Shown: positions 22,684-32,140 of the stretch, in pieces | Layout of the letters: each line of letters begins with the position of its first letter | Numbering within the stretch: the first letter of the stretch is position 1 | Assembly: GCF_021647475.1 (NCBI RefSeq) | Contig: NZ_JAKIUR010000030.1 | Coordinates: forward strand, 1 to 39,966 | Length of the DNA: 39,966 nt | DNA from: Lutibacter sp. | GTDB lineage: Bacteria > Bacteroidota > Bacteroidia > Flavobacteriales > Flavobacteriaceae | Reading direction: 5' to 3' | The notes under the pieces: model-generated | Database searches by the model: none | What the model was told of the DNA's origin: nothing | Seen by the model: the letters and a program-made list of their open reading frames with translations, nothing else | Made by a program: the position numbers and the translations under genes

Positions 22684-23454
22684 ATGGGTAGTCGGTTAAA
22701 TAAAATTTTAAAAGAGAATAAAAAATTACTATCTGTTTTTTTTACAGCGGGTTTTCCAAAGTTAAATGATACAGAAGTAATAATTAAAAGTTTAGAAAGT
22801 AGTGGAGTAGATTTTATAGAAGTTGGTTTGCCATATTCTGATCCATTGGCTGATGGGCCAACCATTCAGCATAGTAGCTCAGTTGCATTAGAAAATGGAA
22901 TTAATTTAGATATTATTTTTAATCAGTTGGAAGCATTAAAAAATTCAGTTAAAATTCCTTTAGTTTTAATGGGGTATATCAATCAGATAATAAAATATGG
23001 TGAAGAAAAATTTTGTCAAAAATGTAAAGATTGTGGAATAGAAACCATAATCATTCCCGATTTACCAATGATTGAGTACGAATCTCATTACCAACAATTA
23101 TTTACAAATTATGGTATTTCAAATGTGTTTTTAATAACACCTCAAACTTCAGAAGAAAGAATTCGAAAAATTGATAAAATTACAAATGCGTTTATTTATG
23201 TAGTGGCTTCTTCATCAATTACTGGCGCAAAAGGAGAAATTTCATCAAAACAAATTGCATATTTTGAACGAATTCAAAAAATGAATTTAAAAAGTACTTT
23301 AATTGCAGGTTTTGGTATTTCTAATAAATCTACCTTTAATACTGTTTGTAAGTATGTAAATGGGGCAATTATTGGTTCGGCATTTATTAATTTTTTAGAT
23401 AAAAACGGAACGGGAAATAGTTCTAATTTTGTGAAAAATATAGTAAAGAATTAA
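22684..23454 (+). CDS. trpA: Tryptophan synthase alpha subunit
   Basis: 256 residues. Cleaves indole-3-glycerol phosphate and passes indole to TrpB. The catalytic acids are present: Glu46 in FIEVGLPYSDP and Asp57 in DPLADGPTIQ. VLMGYINQI, the flexible loop region VASSSITGAKGE and GFGISNKS are also normal. Last gene of the trp operon. The chosen ATG lies 12 bp after the relic cassette, so the relic forms its entire upstream region. No strong terminator was recognised after the stop. Confidence 0.96.
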   Translation: MGSRLNKILKENKKLLSVFFTAGFPKLNDTEVIIKSLESSGVDFIEVGLPYSDPLADGPTIQHSSSVALENGINLDIIFNQLEALKNSVKIPLVLMGYINQIIKYGEEKFCQKCKDCGIETIIIPDLPMIEYESHYQQLFTNYGISNVFLITPQTSEERIRKIDKITNAFIYVVASSSITGAKGEISSKQIAYFERIQKMNLKSTLIAGFGISNKSTFNTVCKYVNGAIIGSAFINFLDKNGTGNSSNFVKNIVKN

Positions 23455-23588
23455 TTTAGTTTTAGTCTAAATAAATTTAATTTTTAACAAAAAAACACAG
23501 AAAGTTAGAATTTGTTAAAAACCTATTGAAATTACTTCTTATCAAAACATTAGTTACTAATTTCGTATTAGTTTAAAAATTAAAACCG

Positions 23589-24809
23589 ATGAGTATAAGT
23601 TTAATAGGTAAATCAATTAGCGAATCTGCTACCTTAAAATTAAATGAAACCTTTGCCATATTAAAAGCAAAAGGTGAGCCGGTAATCCATCTTGGAGGTG
23701 GAGAACCAAAAAGTAAAGCACCCATTGAAGCAATTACAACTGCTGCATCTTTTCTAGATGGAGGAGAGGTAAGATACACTCCTTCTGATGGGCTTCGAGA
23801 GATGAAACAAGCCGTAATTAGATATACGGAAGAACATTATGGAAGAAAAGTGAATCCTGATAATGTTATTGTTTCTAACGGAGCAAAACAAGCAATTATG
23901 GTAGCGTTACAGGCTATTTTAGATCCACAAGACGAACTATTGTTTCCTGCTCCATATTGGGTTAGTTATCCAGAAATGGCTAAATTAATTGGTGCAATTC
24001 CTGTTCCTGTTTATCCAGAAGATGGATCTTTTTATCCTACGTTGAAAGACATTGAACAAAATATAACTTCAAATACAAAAGCCATTATAATTAACAGCCC
24101 TAATAATCCAACTGGCGTCCAATATTCCGAAAATTTTGTCAAAGAAATAGTTCAGTTTACAGAAAAAAAAGGAATTTATTTAATTATGGATGATATTTAC
24201 CATCGTTTATTATTTGATGGTAAAAAACCTGTAGTTGCGTATAATTATTCAAAAAAATCTGAAGAAAATTCTAAAATTATTGTGATAAATGGAGTTTCAA
24301 AATCGTATGCTATGACAGGATTTAGGATTGGTTGGGCAGTTGCTAATAAAAAGATAGTAAAAGTAATGACTAACATTCAAAGTCATCAAACTGCTGGACC
24401 ATCGGCATTATTACAAAAAGCAGCAATGGCTGCCATGAACGGAATTCAATCTAGCGTAGAAAATTTGAAATCTACTTTAGAAAATAATCGTAATGTAATG
24501 TTACAACAGTTAAAGGCTTTTGATGGTGTTCATGTTGTTAAACCGGCTGGGACATTTTATGTGTTTGTTGATTTTTCTAATTTCGAAAAAGATTCAAGAA
24601 AATTATCAGCTTTTCTTTTAGATAAAGTTAGAGTTTTAGCTGTACCAGGAATAGAATTTGGTTTAGAAGGTTATCTTAGAATTTCCTATTGTGGCTCTAT
24701 TAAAGATATTATTGAAGGCATTAGAAGAATAAAATGGGCTATTGATCCAAATTCTCCAAATGAACTTTATATTGGTGAGCGAAAACTTGTAAGAGATTGG
24801 GTTAGTTAA
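23589..24809 (+). CDS. Class I/II pyridoxal-phosphate aminotransferase (aspartate aminotransferase-like)
   Basis: 406 residues. Fold type I motifs in order: GGGEPKSKAP, RYTPSDGLREMKQAV, SNGAKQAIM, APYWVSYPEM, NNPTG (172-176, with Asn173), MDDIYHRL (Asp201/202, Tyr204), and PLP-binding Lys238 in VSKSYAMTGFRIGW. The motif set resembles AspB/subgroup Ib aspartate aminotransferases, but many related transaminases share it and substrate assignment is tentative. The position after trpA does not by itself imply a role in Trp metabolism. A near-consensus -7 box TAATTTCG (23558-23565) is upstream, with no good -33. Confidence 0.88.
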   Translation: MSISLIGKSISESATLKLNETFAILKAKGEPVIHLGGGEPKSKAPIEAITTAASFLDGGEVRYTPSDGLREMKQAVIRYTEEHYGRKVNPDNVIVSNGAKQAIMVALQAILDPQDELLFPAPYWVSYPEMAKLIGAIPVPVYPEDGSFYPTLKDIEQNITSNTKAIIINSPNNPTGVQYSENFVKEIVQFTEKKGIYLIMDDIYHRLLFDGKKPVVAYNYSKKSEENSKIIVINGVSKSYAMTGFRIGWAVANKKIVKVMTNIQSHQTAGPSALLQKAAMAAMNGIQSSVENLKSTLENNRNVMLQQLKAFDGVHVVKPAGTFYVFVDFSNFEKDSRKLSAFLLDKVRVLAVPGIEFGLEGYLRISYCGSIKDIIEGIRRIKWAIDPNSPNELYIGERKLVRDWVS

Positions 24810-24846
24810 ATGTTATAATTTGAAATGAAAACAAAAAATATTAAAA

Positions 24847-26496
24847 ATGAAATACTTTAAATTTTCTACACCTGCTCAAAAGCAAGCTGGAGAGTTCAGA
24901 AGCGATTATGATTTAGGGCATCACGGATTTAAACATTTAGAAACTGTTTATTGGAATTTACCTACTGCAGCACTTTATGAAGAAGCAATAATTAGAAACG
25001 AAGGAACTGTAGTAAATGGAGGTCCGTTATTAGTACATACAGGTAAATGGACTGCCAGAGCCGCAAATGATAAATATTTTGTTAAAGAACCTTCAACAGA
25101 AAATAAAATTGATTGGGGTGAATACAATCGACCAATTACTGAAGAAAAATTTAATAGCATCTATACCCGTGTTCTTGCATTTTTACAAGGTGAAGAATTA
25201 TTTGTTCAAGATGTATATGCGGGGTCTGACCCTGATTATAAACTTAATGTTAGGGTAATTACCGATACTGCATGGCAAAGTCTTTTTGCTCGTAATATGT
25301 TAAATACGTTTAATGAACGTGGGAAACACAAAAATTTTGTACCAGAGTTTACGTTAATTTCTGTTCCTTCATTTAATGTTGATCCAAGAATTGACGGTAC
25401 GCTAAGTGAAACGGCCATAATTATAAATTTTGCACAAAGAATTGCTATTGTTGCGGGCTCAAAATACGCTGGTGAAGTTAAAAAAACCATTTTTACCATT
25501 ATGAATTATTTGTTGCCAATGCAAGATGTTATGGCAATGCATTGTTCAGCAAATGTCGGAAATAAAGATGATGTAGCACTCTTCTTTGGATTAAGTGGTA
25601 CAGGGAAAACAACTTTATCAGCAGATCCAAAAAGACGTTTAATAGGTGATGATGAACACGGTTGGAGTGATCATAGCGTATTTAATTTTGAAGGCGGATG
25701 TTATGCTAAAGTAATTCGGCTTTCTGCAGCTGCAGAGCCTGAAATTTTTGCTTGTACACAGCGATTTGGTTCCATATTAGAAAATGTAGTTTACGACCGA
25801 GGCTCAAGGCAAATTGATTTAGATGATGACAGCTTAACAGAAAACACACGAATTTCTTATCCTATTGAATTTATTCCGAATGCTATTCCAGAAAAATTGG
25901 TTAATGCACAACCTAAAAATATTATCTTTTTAACGGCAGATGCTCAAGGTGTACTTCCTCCAATAGCACAACTAACTATGGATCAAGCAATTTATCATTT
26001 TATGAGTGGTTATACTTCTAAAATTGCGGGTACAGAAATGGGTTTAGGTATTGAACCGGAAATTACGTTCAGTGCTTGTTTTGGAGCTCCTTTTATGGTG
26101 CATCATCCTTACTATTATGCTAAATTACTTCGATCTAAAGCTGAAAAATCAGGAGCTAAAATTTGGTTAGTAAATACTGGTTGGGTTGGTGGAAAATTTG
26201 GAGTTGGTAAGCGAATTAGTATAAAATATACAAGAAGAATGTTGAATGCTGCCTTAGATGGTGAGTTAGATAAAGTTTCGTATCGGAAAGATGTTCTTTT
26301 TGGATATAATGTACCGCTTTCATGTCCTGATATTCCTGATAAAGTTTTTAAACCAGAAAATGCCTGGGGAAATAAAGAGGAGTATTGGCAAAAATATGAT
26401 GCACTTGCTGCTAGGTATATAGAAAATTTTAAATTATTCCGAGGACAAGTCCCAGATGATATTGTAAAACAAGGACCAAAACGACTAAAAAAATAA
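24847..26496 (+). CDS. pckA: Phosphoenolpyruvate carboxykinase (ATP)
   Basis: 549 residues. Converts oxaloacetate and ATP to PEP, the first step of gluconeogenesis. The ATP-type P-loop GLSGTGKTTLS is at residues 248-258 and IGDDEHGWSD (266-275) provides the metal-binding Asp. VYAGSDPDYKL, RNMLNTF and NTGWVGGKFGVGKRISI further mark the family. Length is near normal (about 530-550). It starts 37 bp after the aminotransferase and may be co-transcribed with it. Confidence 0.97.
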   Translation: MKYFKFSTPAQKQAGEFRSDYDLGHHGFKHLETVYWNLPTAALYEEAIIRNEGTVVNGGPLLVHTGKWTARAANDKYFVKEPSTENKIDWGEYNRPITEEKFNSIYTRVLAFLQGEELFVQDVYAGSDPDYKLNVRVITDTAWQSLFARNMLNTFNERGKHKNFVPEFTLISVPSFNVDPRIDGTLSETAIIINFAQRIAIVAGSKYAGEVKKTIFTIMNYLLPMQDVMAMHCSANVGNKDDVALFFGLSGTGKTTLSADPKRRLIGDDEHGWSDHSVFNFEGGCYAKVIRLSAAAEPEIFACTQRFGSILENVVYDRGSRQIDLDDDSLTENTRISYPIEFIPNAIPEKLVNAQPKNIIFLTADAQGVLPPIAQLTMDQAIYHFMSGYTSKIAGTEMGLGIEPEITFSACFGAPFMVHHPYYYAKLLRSKAEKSGAKIWLVNTGWVGGKFGVGKRISIKYTRRMLNAALDGELDKVSYRKDVLFGYNVPLSCPDIPDKVFKPENAWGNKEEYWQKYDALAARYIENFKLFRGQVPDDIVKQGPKRLKK

Positions 26497-26529
26497 GATT
26501 ATATAATTAAGGATTGTTATATAAAATTA

Positions 26530-26615
26530 GTCATTGCGAAAAATTTTAATTTTGAAGCAATCTCAATGTTCATTATTTGAATTTAAAAGATTACTTCACT
26601 TTGTTCGCAATGACG
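26530..26615. repeat. Inverted pair of GTCATTGCGA..GAAGCAATCTC palindromes
   Basis: Copy 1 (26530-26564) starts GTCATTGCGA and ends GAAGCAATCTC; copy 2 (26589-26615) is reversed, starting GATTACTTC and ending CGCAATGAC. The pair can fold as two small hairpins or one long one, between convergent pckA and the next - strand gene, where it may stop transcription from both sides. Diverged relatives of 18270-18365. Confidence 0.8.
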
Positions 26616-26654
26616 ATTTTTTTAGATAGCGTAGCCCCTTTTATTAAACTACAA

Positions 26655-27308
26655 TTAAAAGAATTTTTTATACTGTAAAACCCTAAAATCAAACGTATTG
26701 AATTTAGGGTTTTGTTGTTTTAAGATTTTATAATCAGGATTACTTCCTACTGCACGGTTTGCTGTGCCAGTTGGAGCAGTTAATGAAACTACTTTTATAA
26801 TTCTATTATTAAATTGAAACGAATGAATTTTAGGCGTTTTAGTTTCAATAACATCTAATTTTATATTTTGCTTTTTTAACAACCGTCTTAAATGATATTC
26901 TGGTCCATTTTTACTGTTTCCACCAGTTAATAATAAAGTATTTATTTTTGGGTAATCTGAAAGATAACTTAAATAATCTCTAAGAATAATTTGTTGCATA
27001 CCTAAATCGGAAGCATCCATTTTTTCGCGTTTACAACCATCAACAATATCACAAATGCCAATGTTATTTTTAATAAGGAAGTTTTTACGTTGCTGAATAG
27101 CAAACTCAGTAGTTTCAAAACGTAGTTTTAAATTATGAATGGAATTTATGATTTTCCAAAATTGCCCGTCAATACTTCCATAACAAAAATCTACATCTCC
27201 TTTTTTTAAATTTCCGACTGAAAAACGTGGTGGAGGTAAAGTGCCAACAATTAATTTAGTCGCATTTTTTGGGATAAAAGGTTTATATGGATGATTATGA
27301 ATAAACAA
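26655..27308 (-). CDS. Uracil-DNA glycosylase-superfamily-like protein
   Basis: 217 residues. The N-terminal block NATKLIVGTLPPPRFSVGN resembles the first UDG motif (hydrophobic strand, G-x-x-P loop) and LTAPTGTANRAVGSNPDY near the C-terminus is at the place of the second active-site loop; GICDIVDGCKRE and NTLLLTGGNSKNG are other conserved-looking strands. Catalytic activity cannot be assigned. The only early start is TTG at 27306-27308, immediately after the TAA of the preceding gene, because no in-frame ATG exists near the N-terminus. Probably translated by coupling to the amidohydrolase gene. Confidence 0.55.
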   Translation of the reverse strand: MFIHNHPYKPFIPKNATKLIVGTLPPPRFSVGNLKKGDVDFCYGSIDGQFWKIINSIHNLKLRFETTEFAIQQRKNFLIKNNIGICDIVDGCKREKMDASDLGMQQIILRDYLSYLSDYPKINTLLLTGGNSKNGPEYHLRRLLKKQNIKLDVIETKTPKIHSFQFNNRIIKVVSLTAPTGTANRAVGSNPDYKILKQQNPKFNTFDFRVLQYKKFF

Positions 27309-28925
27309 TTAGTTTACTTTTTCTCCATTAACATAGGTTGCTAAAGCTTTTATAGTTGGAATTTCATCAGCATTTACTTCCATAATATTTTTATCTAAAA
27401 TCACAAAATCGGCAAATTTACTCTTTTCAATACTTCCCTTTTCTTGTTCTTCAAAATTGGAAAAAGCCGCCCAAATAGTCATCCCTTTAAGTGTCTCTTT
27501 TCTGGTTAAGGCATTTTCCGTTTGAAAGCCATTTTTTGGAAATCCTTTTACATCTTTTCTTGCAACAGCAGCATAAAATGTTAAAAACGGACTTACTTTT
27601 TCTACAGGAAAATCTGTTCCTAAAGCAACTTTTCCATATTCATTTAATAAATTTTTATAAGCATAAGCACCTTTCATTCGTTTTTTCCCTAACCTATCTT
27701 CTGCCCAATACATATCAGAAGTAGCATGAGTTGGTTGAATGGAAGGAAGGATATTGTTAAAATAATGGAAATCTTGAGGATCAATAATTTGAGCATGTTC
27801 AATTCTCCAACGTCTATCTTTTTTACCTTTTAAAACTTCTTTATAGGTTTTTAGCATCACATAATTAGCAGAATCTCCAATGGCATGTGTATTCATTTGG
27901 TAATTTGAATTAGCAATTTTTTGTGCAATTTTTTGTAAATCTGCTACAGAAGTTCCTAAAGCCCCATAATGATTTGGCTCATCTGTATATGGTTTTTTTA
28001 GAGTGGCACCACGTGAACCTAAAGCCCCATCAGCATACACTTTTATAGAACGGACATTTAATCTATCCGTTTTAACAATACCTTTTTTTAAATAGTAATC
28101 TACATCATTTGGGGTATTTGAAACCATTGTATAAATACGAATTTTTAATTTACCTGCTTTTTGTAAACTATCAATTAGTTCAATTGTTTTTCTTGATAAA
28201 CCAGCATCATCAACCGTGGTTAAACCATAACTAAAACATATTTTTTGGGCATCTTGTAACGCTTTTATCTGCATTTTTTTAGTAGGTTTTGGGATGACAG
28301 CATAGATTAAATCCATTGGATTATCAATAAAAATTCCGGTTAATTTTCCATCTTTTTGAAGGATTTCTCCGCCTAAAAATTTTGTTTTTGTGGTAACTCC
28401 AGCTAAATCAATTGCCGCTTGATTTGCCAATAAAGCATGACCGTCAATTCTGGTTACTACGACTGGAGTTTTTGGAAATAATTGATCTAATTTTTCTTTA
28501 GTAGGAAATTCTTTTACTTCCCAGTCATTTTGATCCCAGCCACGTCCGGTAATAAAATTAGTATTTTTTTCTTTTTGAAAATCAACAATTCTCTGTAATA
28601 CTTCGTCAAAACTTTTTGTACCTGTTAAATCAACCTTTTGTTGTTGTAAACCTAATCCAAAAAAATGGCAATGTGCATCAATAAGTCCTGGTAAAACAGT
28701 TTTTCCTTTAACATCAATCAAGTTATTTGTTGTATATAAATCTTGTATATTTTTAGAAGTTCCGACAGCAATAATTTTTCCATCGTTAATAGCAAATGCT
28801 TCAGCTTTGTCAAAGTTTTTATTAACGGTATAGATATTTCCATTTATTACTAAGGAATCTACTTTTATTTTTTTTGTGCAGGATATTGCGTTAATCATAA
28901 TAATTACAACAAGAAATTTTTTCAT
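27309..28925 (-). CDS. Amidohydrolase family lipoprotein (YtcJ-like, Amidohydro_3)
   Basis: 538 residues. A lipoprotein signal peptide with lipobox NAISC (Cys16) implies export and membrane anchoring. Composite-domain start VINGNIYTVN, then metal-binding HxH (His85, His87) in PGLIDAHCHFFG, later INTHAIGD-type NTHAIGDSA, WRIEHAQI and ALGTDFPVE, which carries the last metal-binding Asp. YtcJ-like enzymes hydrolyse amides or related bonds; the substrate is unknown. It lies 6 bp after the M28 peptidase lipoprotein gene, so the pair may degrade peptides or amides outside the cytoplasm. Confidence 0.88.
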   Translation of the reverse strand: MKKFLVVIIMINAISCTKKIKVDSLVINGNIYTVNKNFDKAEAFAINDGKIIAVGTSKNIQDLYTTNNLIDVKGKTVLPGLIDAHCHFFGLGLQQQKVDLTGTKSFDEVLQRIVDFQKEKNTNFITGRGWDQNDWEVKEFPTKEKLDQLFPKTPVVVTRIDGHALLANQAAIDLAGVTTKTKFLGGEILQKDGKLTGIFIDNPMDLIYAVIPKPTKKMQIKALQDAQKICFSYGLTTVDDAGLSRKTIELIDSLQKAGKLKIRIYTMVSNTPNDVDYYLKKGIVKTDRLNVRSIKVYADGALGSRGATLKKPYTDEPNHYGALGTSVADLQKIAQKIANSNYQMNTHAIGDSANYVMLKTYKEVLKGKKDRRWRIEHAQIIDPQDFHYFNNILPSIQPTHATSDMYWAEDRLGKKRMKGAYAYKNLLNEYGKVALGTDFPVEKVSPFLTFYAAVARKDVKGFPKNGFQTENALTRKETLKGMTIWAAFSNFEEQEKGSIEKSKFADFVILDKNIMEVNADEIPTIKALATYVNGEKVN

Positions 28926-28931
28926 ATAAAA

Positions 28932-30335
28932 TTAGTTTAAATAAGTATCTAACAAATAAATCATAGAAGTCAAAGATGCGGATCCTAGTTCTAATTCGCG
29001 TTTATTTACGATTTCAAAAGTATCTAATGCAGAATGATGATATTTAAAATAACGTTGTGAGTCGGGTCTGTAATCTACCAAAGAAATAGTTTTAGATTTT
29101 AAAGGACCAATATCTGCACCAGAATGTCCTTCTTCAAAATCGTTTAACCCATAAGGAGCCAATAATGTTTTCCAACTTTTAATTAAATCTTGATTTTTAA
29201 GAGTTGCAGAAAATGAAAATCCTCTAGGTGTAAATCCGCCTGCATCAGATTCCAATGCAGCTATGTGAATTTCATTTTTAGTTTTAGCTTCTTCAGCATA
29301 TTTTTTACCACCACGTAAACCATTTTCTTCATTCATAAATAACACCACTCTAATGGTGTGTTTTGGTTTTATTTGGTTTGTTTTTAATAATTGTGCAACA
29401 GCTAAAGATTGTACAATCCCAGCACCATCATCTTGTGCACCTTGAGCTAAATCCCAAGAATCTAAATGTCCACCAACCGTAATGTATTTTTTAGGATATT
29501 TACTTCCTGTTATTTCACCAATTACATTAAAAGAAGGTGCATCTGGCAGCGTTTTACAGTTTTGTTTGAAATAAAATTTTAAAGATGGATTTTCTTTTAA
29601 TTTTTCACTTAAAAGATTTGAAGCTTTGGTACTTATTGCTGCAGTTGGCACTTTTTTATTTTCAGGAATATCACCATAATGCATATTTCCAGTATGAGGA
29701 TAATCATCTATATATGAAGTCATTGAGCGAACAATTACTCCTAAAACGCCAAATTTTCCAGTTGTTTTTGCACCATAAACACGTTGATCTACACAACCAC
29801 CGTAAGCTCTAAAAGTTTCGATTAAAGTAGCATCAAAAGGGCGATTAAAAAATACTATTTTTCCTCGAAGTTTTTCTCCTAATTGCTCGGCTTCTTTTAA
29901 ACTTTTTACTTCTATTACTTCTCCTGAAATTCCATTTTTTGGAGTTGCAATAGAACCACCCAAAGCACAAATTGGTACTTTATATTTTATGTTGTTGCTA
30001 GTAAAATATGCTTGTTCTTTTTCTCCACGAATCCAATGAGGAACCATAACAGGTTGTAACCAAACCTTATCAAAATTTGATTTTTTCATTAAATTTTCTC
30101 CCCATTCCACAGCTTTTTGAGCTTCAGGAGAACCAGATAATCGTCCGCCAATATTAGACGTTAAATCTCGTAACCATTCATAACTTTTTCCTTGAGTTAA
30201 TGCACTATTAAAAAAGTGTTTAATAACAGTAGAATCGGTTTTATTAATGGTGATTTTTTTTTGTTTTTCAACTTTAATATTAGAGCAAGAGGTAAAAATA
30301 AGCATAAGGCTTACTAAATACAATGTAGGTTTCAT
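28932..30335 (-). CDS. M28 family metallopeptidase lipoprotein (carboxypeptidase Q-like)
   Basis: 467 residues. Lipobox TSC (Cys17) after a short signal peptide. A PA-like insert (about 130-260) is followed by the peptidase core: GGHLDSWD (His290), GAQDDGAG (Asp302/303), MNEENG (Glu336/337), ESDAGG (Asp364) and a late HHSALDT that supplies the last His. These match the co-catalytic two-zinc site of M28 aminopeptidases/carboxypeptidase Q. No key residue is missing. It is followed closely by the amidohydrolase lipoprotein gene. Confidence 0.92.
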   Translation of the reverse strand: MKPTLYLVSLMLIFTSCSNIKVEKQKKITINKTDSTVIKHFFNSALTQGKSYEWLRDLTSNIGGRLSGSPEAQKAVEWGENLMKKSNFDKVWLQPVMVPHWIRGEKEQAYFTSNNIKYKVPICALGGSIATPKNGISGEVIEVKSLKEAEQLGEKLRGKIVFFNRPFDATLIETFRAYGGCVDQRVYGAKTTGKFGVLGVIVRSMTSYIDDYPHTGNMHYGDIPENKKVPTAAISTKASNLLSEKLKENPSLKFYFKQNCKTLPDAPSFNVIGEITGSKYPKKYITVGGHLDSWDLAQGAQDDGAGIVQSLAVAQLLKTNQIKPKHTIRVVLFMNEENGLRGGKKYAEEAKTKNEIHIAALESDAGGFTPRGFSFSATLKNQDLIKSWKTLLAPYGLNDFEEGHSGADIGPLKSKTISLVDYRPDSQRYFKYHHSALDTFEIVNKRELELGSASLTSMIYLLDTYLN

Positions 30336-30388
30336 GTAGTTGATGTTTTAATATTTAAAACTACAAAAAATAAAAGATTATATTGAAA

Positions 30389-32116
30389 TTATAAGTTGAA
30401 TTTATACGTGATACCTGCTAAAACTTGAAATCCTTGGACTTGATAGTTCAAAAATTGATCATATTTTTTATTGAAAACATTATTTATTTGAGCAAAAGCA
30501 GTTAATCTATTGGTAAAAATATAACCGCCTTTCAAATTTAAATCTGTAAAGGATTTATTTGTAATAATAACTCCATTTATAGTATTGCTATTATAAGGAA
30601 TACTAAAATCTTTAGTTTCACCTCTATAAAATAATTTAGCAGTTGAAAACCAATTATTATTTTTGTAATTAACAGATAATGAAGCTTTTATGTTTGGTAA
30701 ATTCCACGCTTCTTGTTGGTTGTTTGTTGAATAATTATAATAATTTAATTGAACACTTAAATTAAAATCTTCTGATGCCTGCACACTAATTTCTGCTAAA
30801 AAATTAAGCGTTTTTACATTGTCATAAATTACTTGAAAAGAATTTCCTGCTTGATAAGCTTTATTTACCAAAATTGTTCCGTCAGTTTGCGTTTGATTTT
30901 GAATAAATAGGGGTTTATCTTTTTCTGAAGAATAACTGATGGAAGTGTTAAAGTTTATGATGTTTTGTTTTCCTTTTAAACCTAAATATCCCTTGTATTG
31001 TTGATCCGTTTGCTGCAAGTTTAACGTTGGAGAAACAAATGGATTTTGAGTAACAAAGTTTTGATAGCTATTTTGAATTAAATCGCCAGTAACACCAGCA
31101 TTTAAGATTAAATTTTCATCACTTAATTTATAAGAAGCGGTAACTTTTGGGTAGGCAAAAAATGAAGTTTCTTTAGTTTCTAAATTTGAAGAATAATAGA
31201 GTTTAGCACCTAAATTAACGGTTAAATTTTTTCTTAAAACTACCAAATTAGGATTGAATCCTGCATTAAAAAAGCTGTATTTCAATGAATTGGTATTGGT
31301 GTAATTTTGATTGAATTTGCTAGTGATTAATTGAAGCAAAAATTCATTATTTAAGGTTTCGGTTGCAATTGGTAAATCTATTTTAGGTTGTACCGTTATT
31401 TGAAGTTCATTAGAGTTGTAATCATCTGAAAAATTTTGAATTTTTGCGGTTACATTTTTTAGAAAGGAATGCTTCATTTTTAAATTTCCGCCTACATAAA
31501 TAGTTTTATAAATTTGTTTTTCATTTATAGCATCAATTACGTTGTTATCAAAGGTTAAGTTATTTGGTAATCCATAATAATTTACTTTTTGTTGCTGAAC
31601 TCCTGTAGTAATTTTGTAATTTAAATTTCGTTCAAATTGCTGATAATAACCCTCTATTTTAGTATCTGAATAAGTTGAATTCAAAAGTGTATTTTTAATA
31701 TTATCTAAAGAAGATTGGTGTTTTAAAAATAATCCAAAATCAAAATATCTGGAATCTCCAGTAGTTAAAAAAGCGTCAAAAAACGGACTTTTATAATTTC
31801 CGAATCCGCCAGAAATATAACTATTATATATCTTTTCTTTTGGTGCTCTTTTAATACCTTGAACTTTGCCCTTGGTTGGCGTAAAAGTTGAAGCTACAGG
31901 AACTGAATTTATATGAAAATTGACCTTTTCTTTTTTAAATAAATCGGAATCTTTTATTGTAGGATTCGTTTTTATTTTAAAGGCATCAGAAATTTTTGGA
32001 GTATAGGATTTTACTACCGTAATTTCTTGGGTAGTTAGTGTATCTTTTTTAGTTTTTTGTGCAAGTAATATCCCAGAAATTAACAAGAATAAAAATGTAA
32101 TAGGTAATTTTTGCAT
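30389..32116 (-). CDS. Outer-membrane beta-barrel protein (TonB-dependent receptor-like, no plug seen)
   Basis: 575 residues from ATG 32116. An in-frame ATG at 32140 would add 8 residues, but the signal peptide MQKLPITFLFLLISGILLAQ fits best from 32116. After a short region with EITVVKSYTPKISDAFKI the chain consists of alternating amphipathic strands, many Tyr/Asn/Phe-rich, up to the last strand FQVLAGITYKFNL, which ends in an aromatic-hydrophobic pattern usual for barrels. NNVFNKKYDQF near the end resembles TonB-dependent receptor barrels. It directly follows the TPR gene (the first ATG abuts its stop). Confidence 0.75.
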   Translation of the reverse strand: MQKLPITFLFLLISGILLAQKTKKDTLTTQEITVVKSYTPKISDAFKIKTNPTIKDSDLFKKEKVNFHINSVPVASTFTPTKGKVQGIKRAPKEKIYNSYISGGFGNYKSPFFDAFLTTGDSRYFDFGLFLKHQSSLDNIKNTLLNSTYSDTKIEGYYQQFERNLNYKITTGVQQQKVNYYGLPNNLTFDNNVIDAINEKQIYKTIYVGGNLKMKHSFLKNVTAKIQNFSDDYNSNELQITVQPKIDLPIATETLNNEFLLQLITSKFNQNYTNTNSLKYSFFNAGFNPNLVVLRKNLTVNLGAKLYYSSNLETKETSFFAYPKVTASYKLSDENLILNAGVTGDLIQNSYQNFVTQNPFVSPTLNLQQTDQQYKGYLGLKGKQNIINFNTSISYSSEKDKPLFIQNQTQTDGTILVNKAYQAGNSFQVIYDNVKTLNFLAEISVQASEDFNLSVQLNYYNYSTNNQQEAWNLPNIKASLSVNYKNNNWFSTAKLFYRGETKDFSIPYNSNTINGVIITNKSFTDLNLKGGYIFTNRLTAFAQINNVFNKKYDQFLNYQVQGFQVLAGITYKFNL

Positions 32117-32140
32117 GATTGTATTTTTTATAAAATGCAT

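Noticed and set aside
22638..22865. A - strand open frame starting with FRHPELISGSH-like residues
   Set aside because: The start is merely the translation of the right palindrome of the relic cassette and the rest is antisense to trpA.
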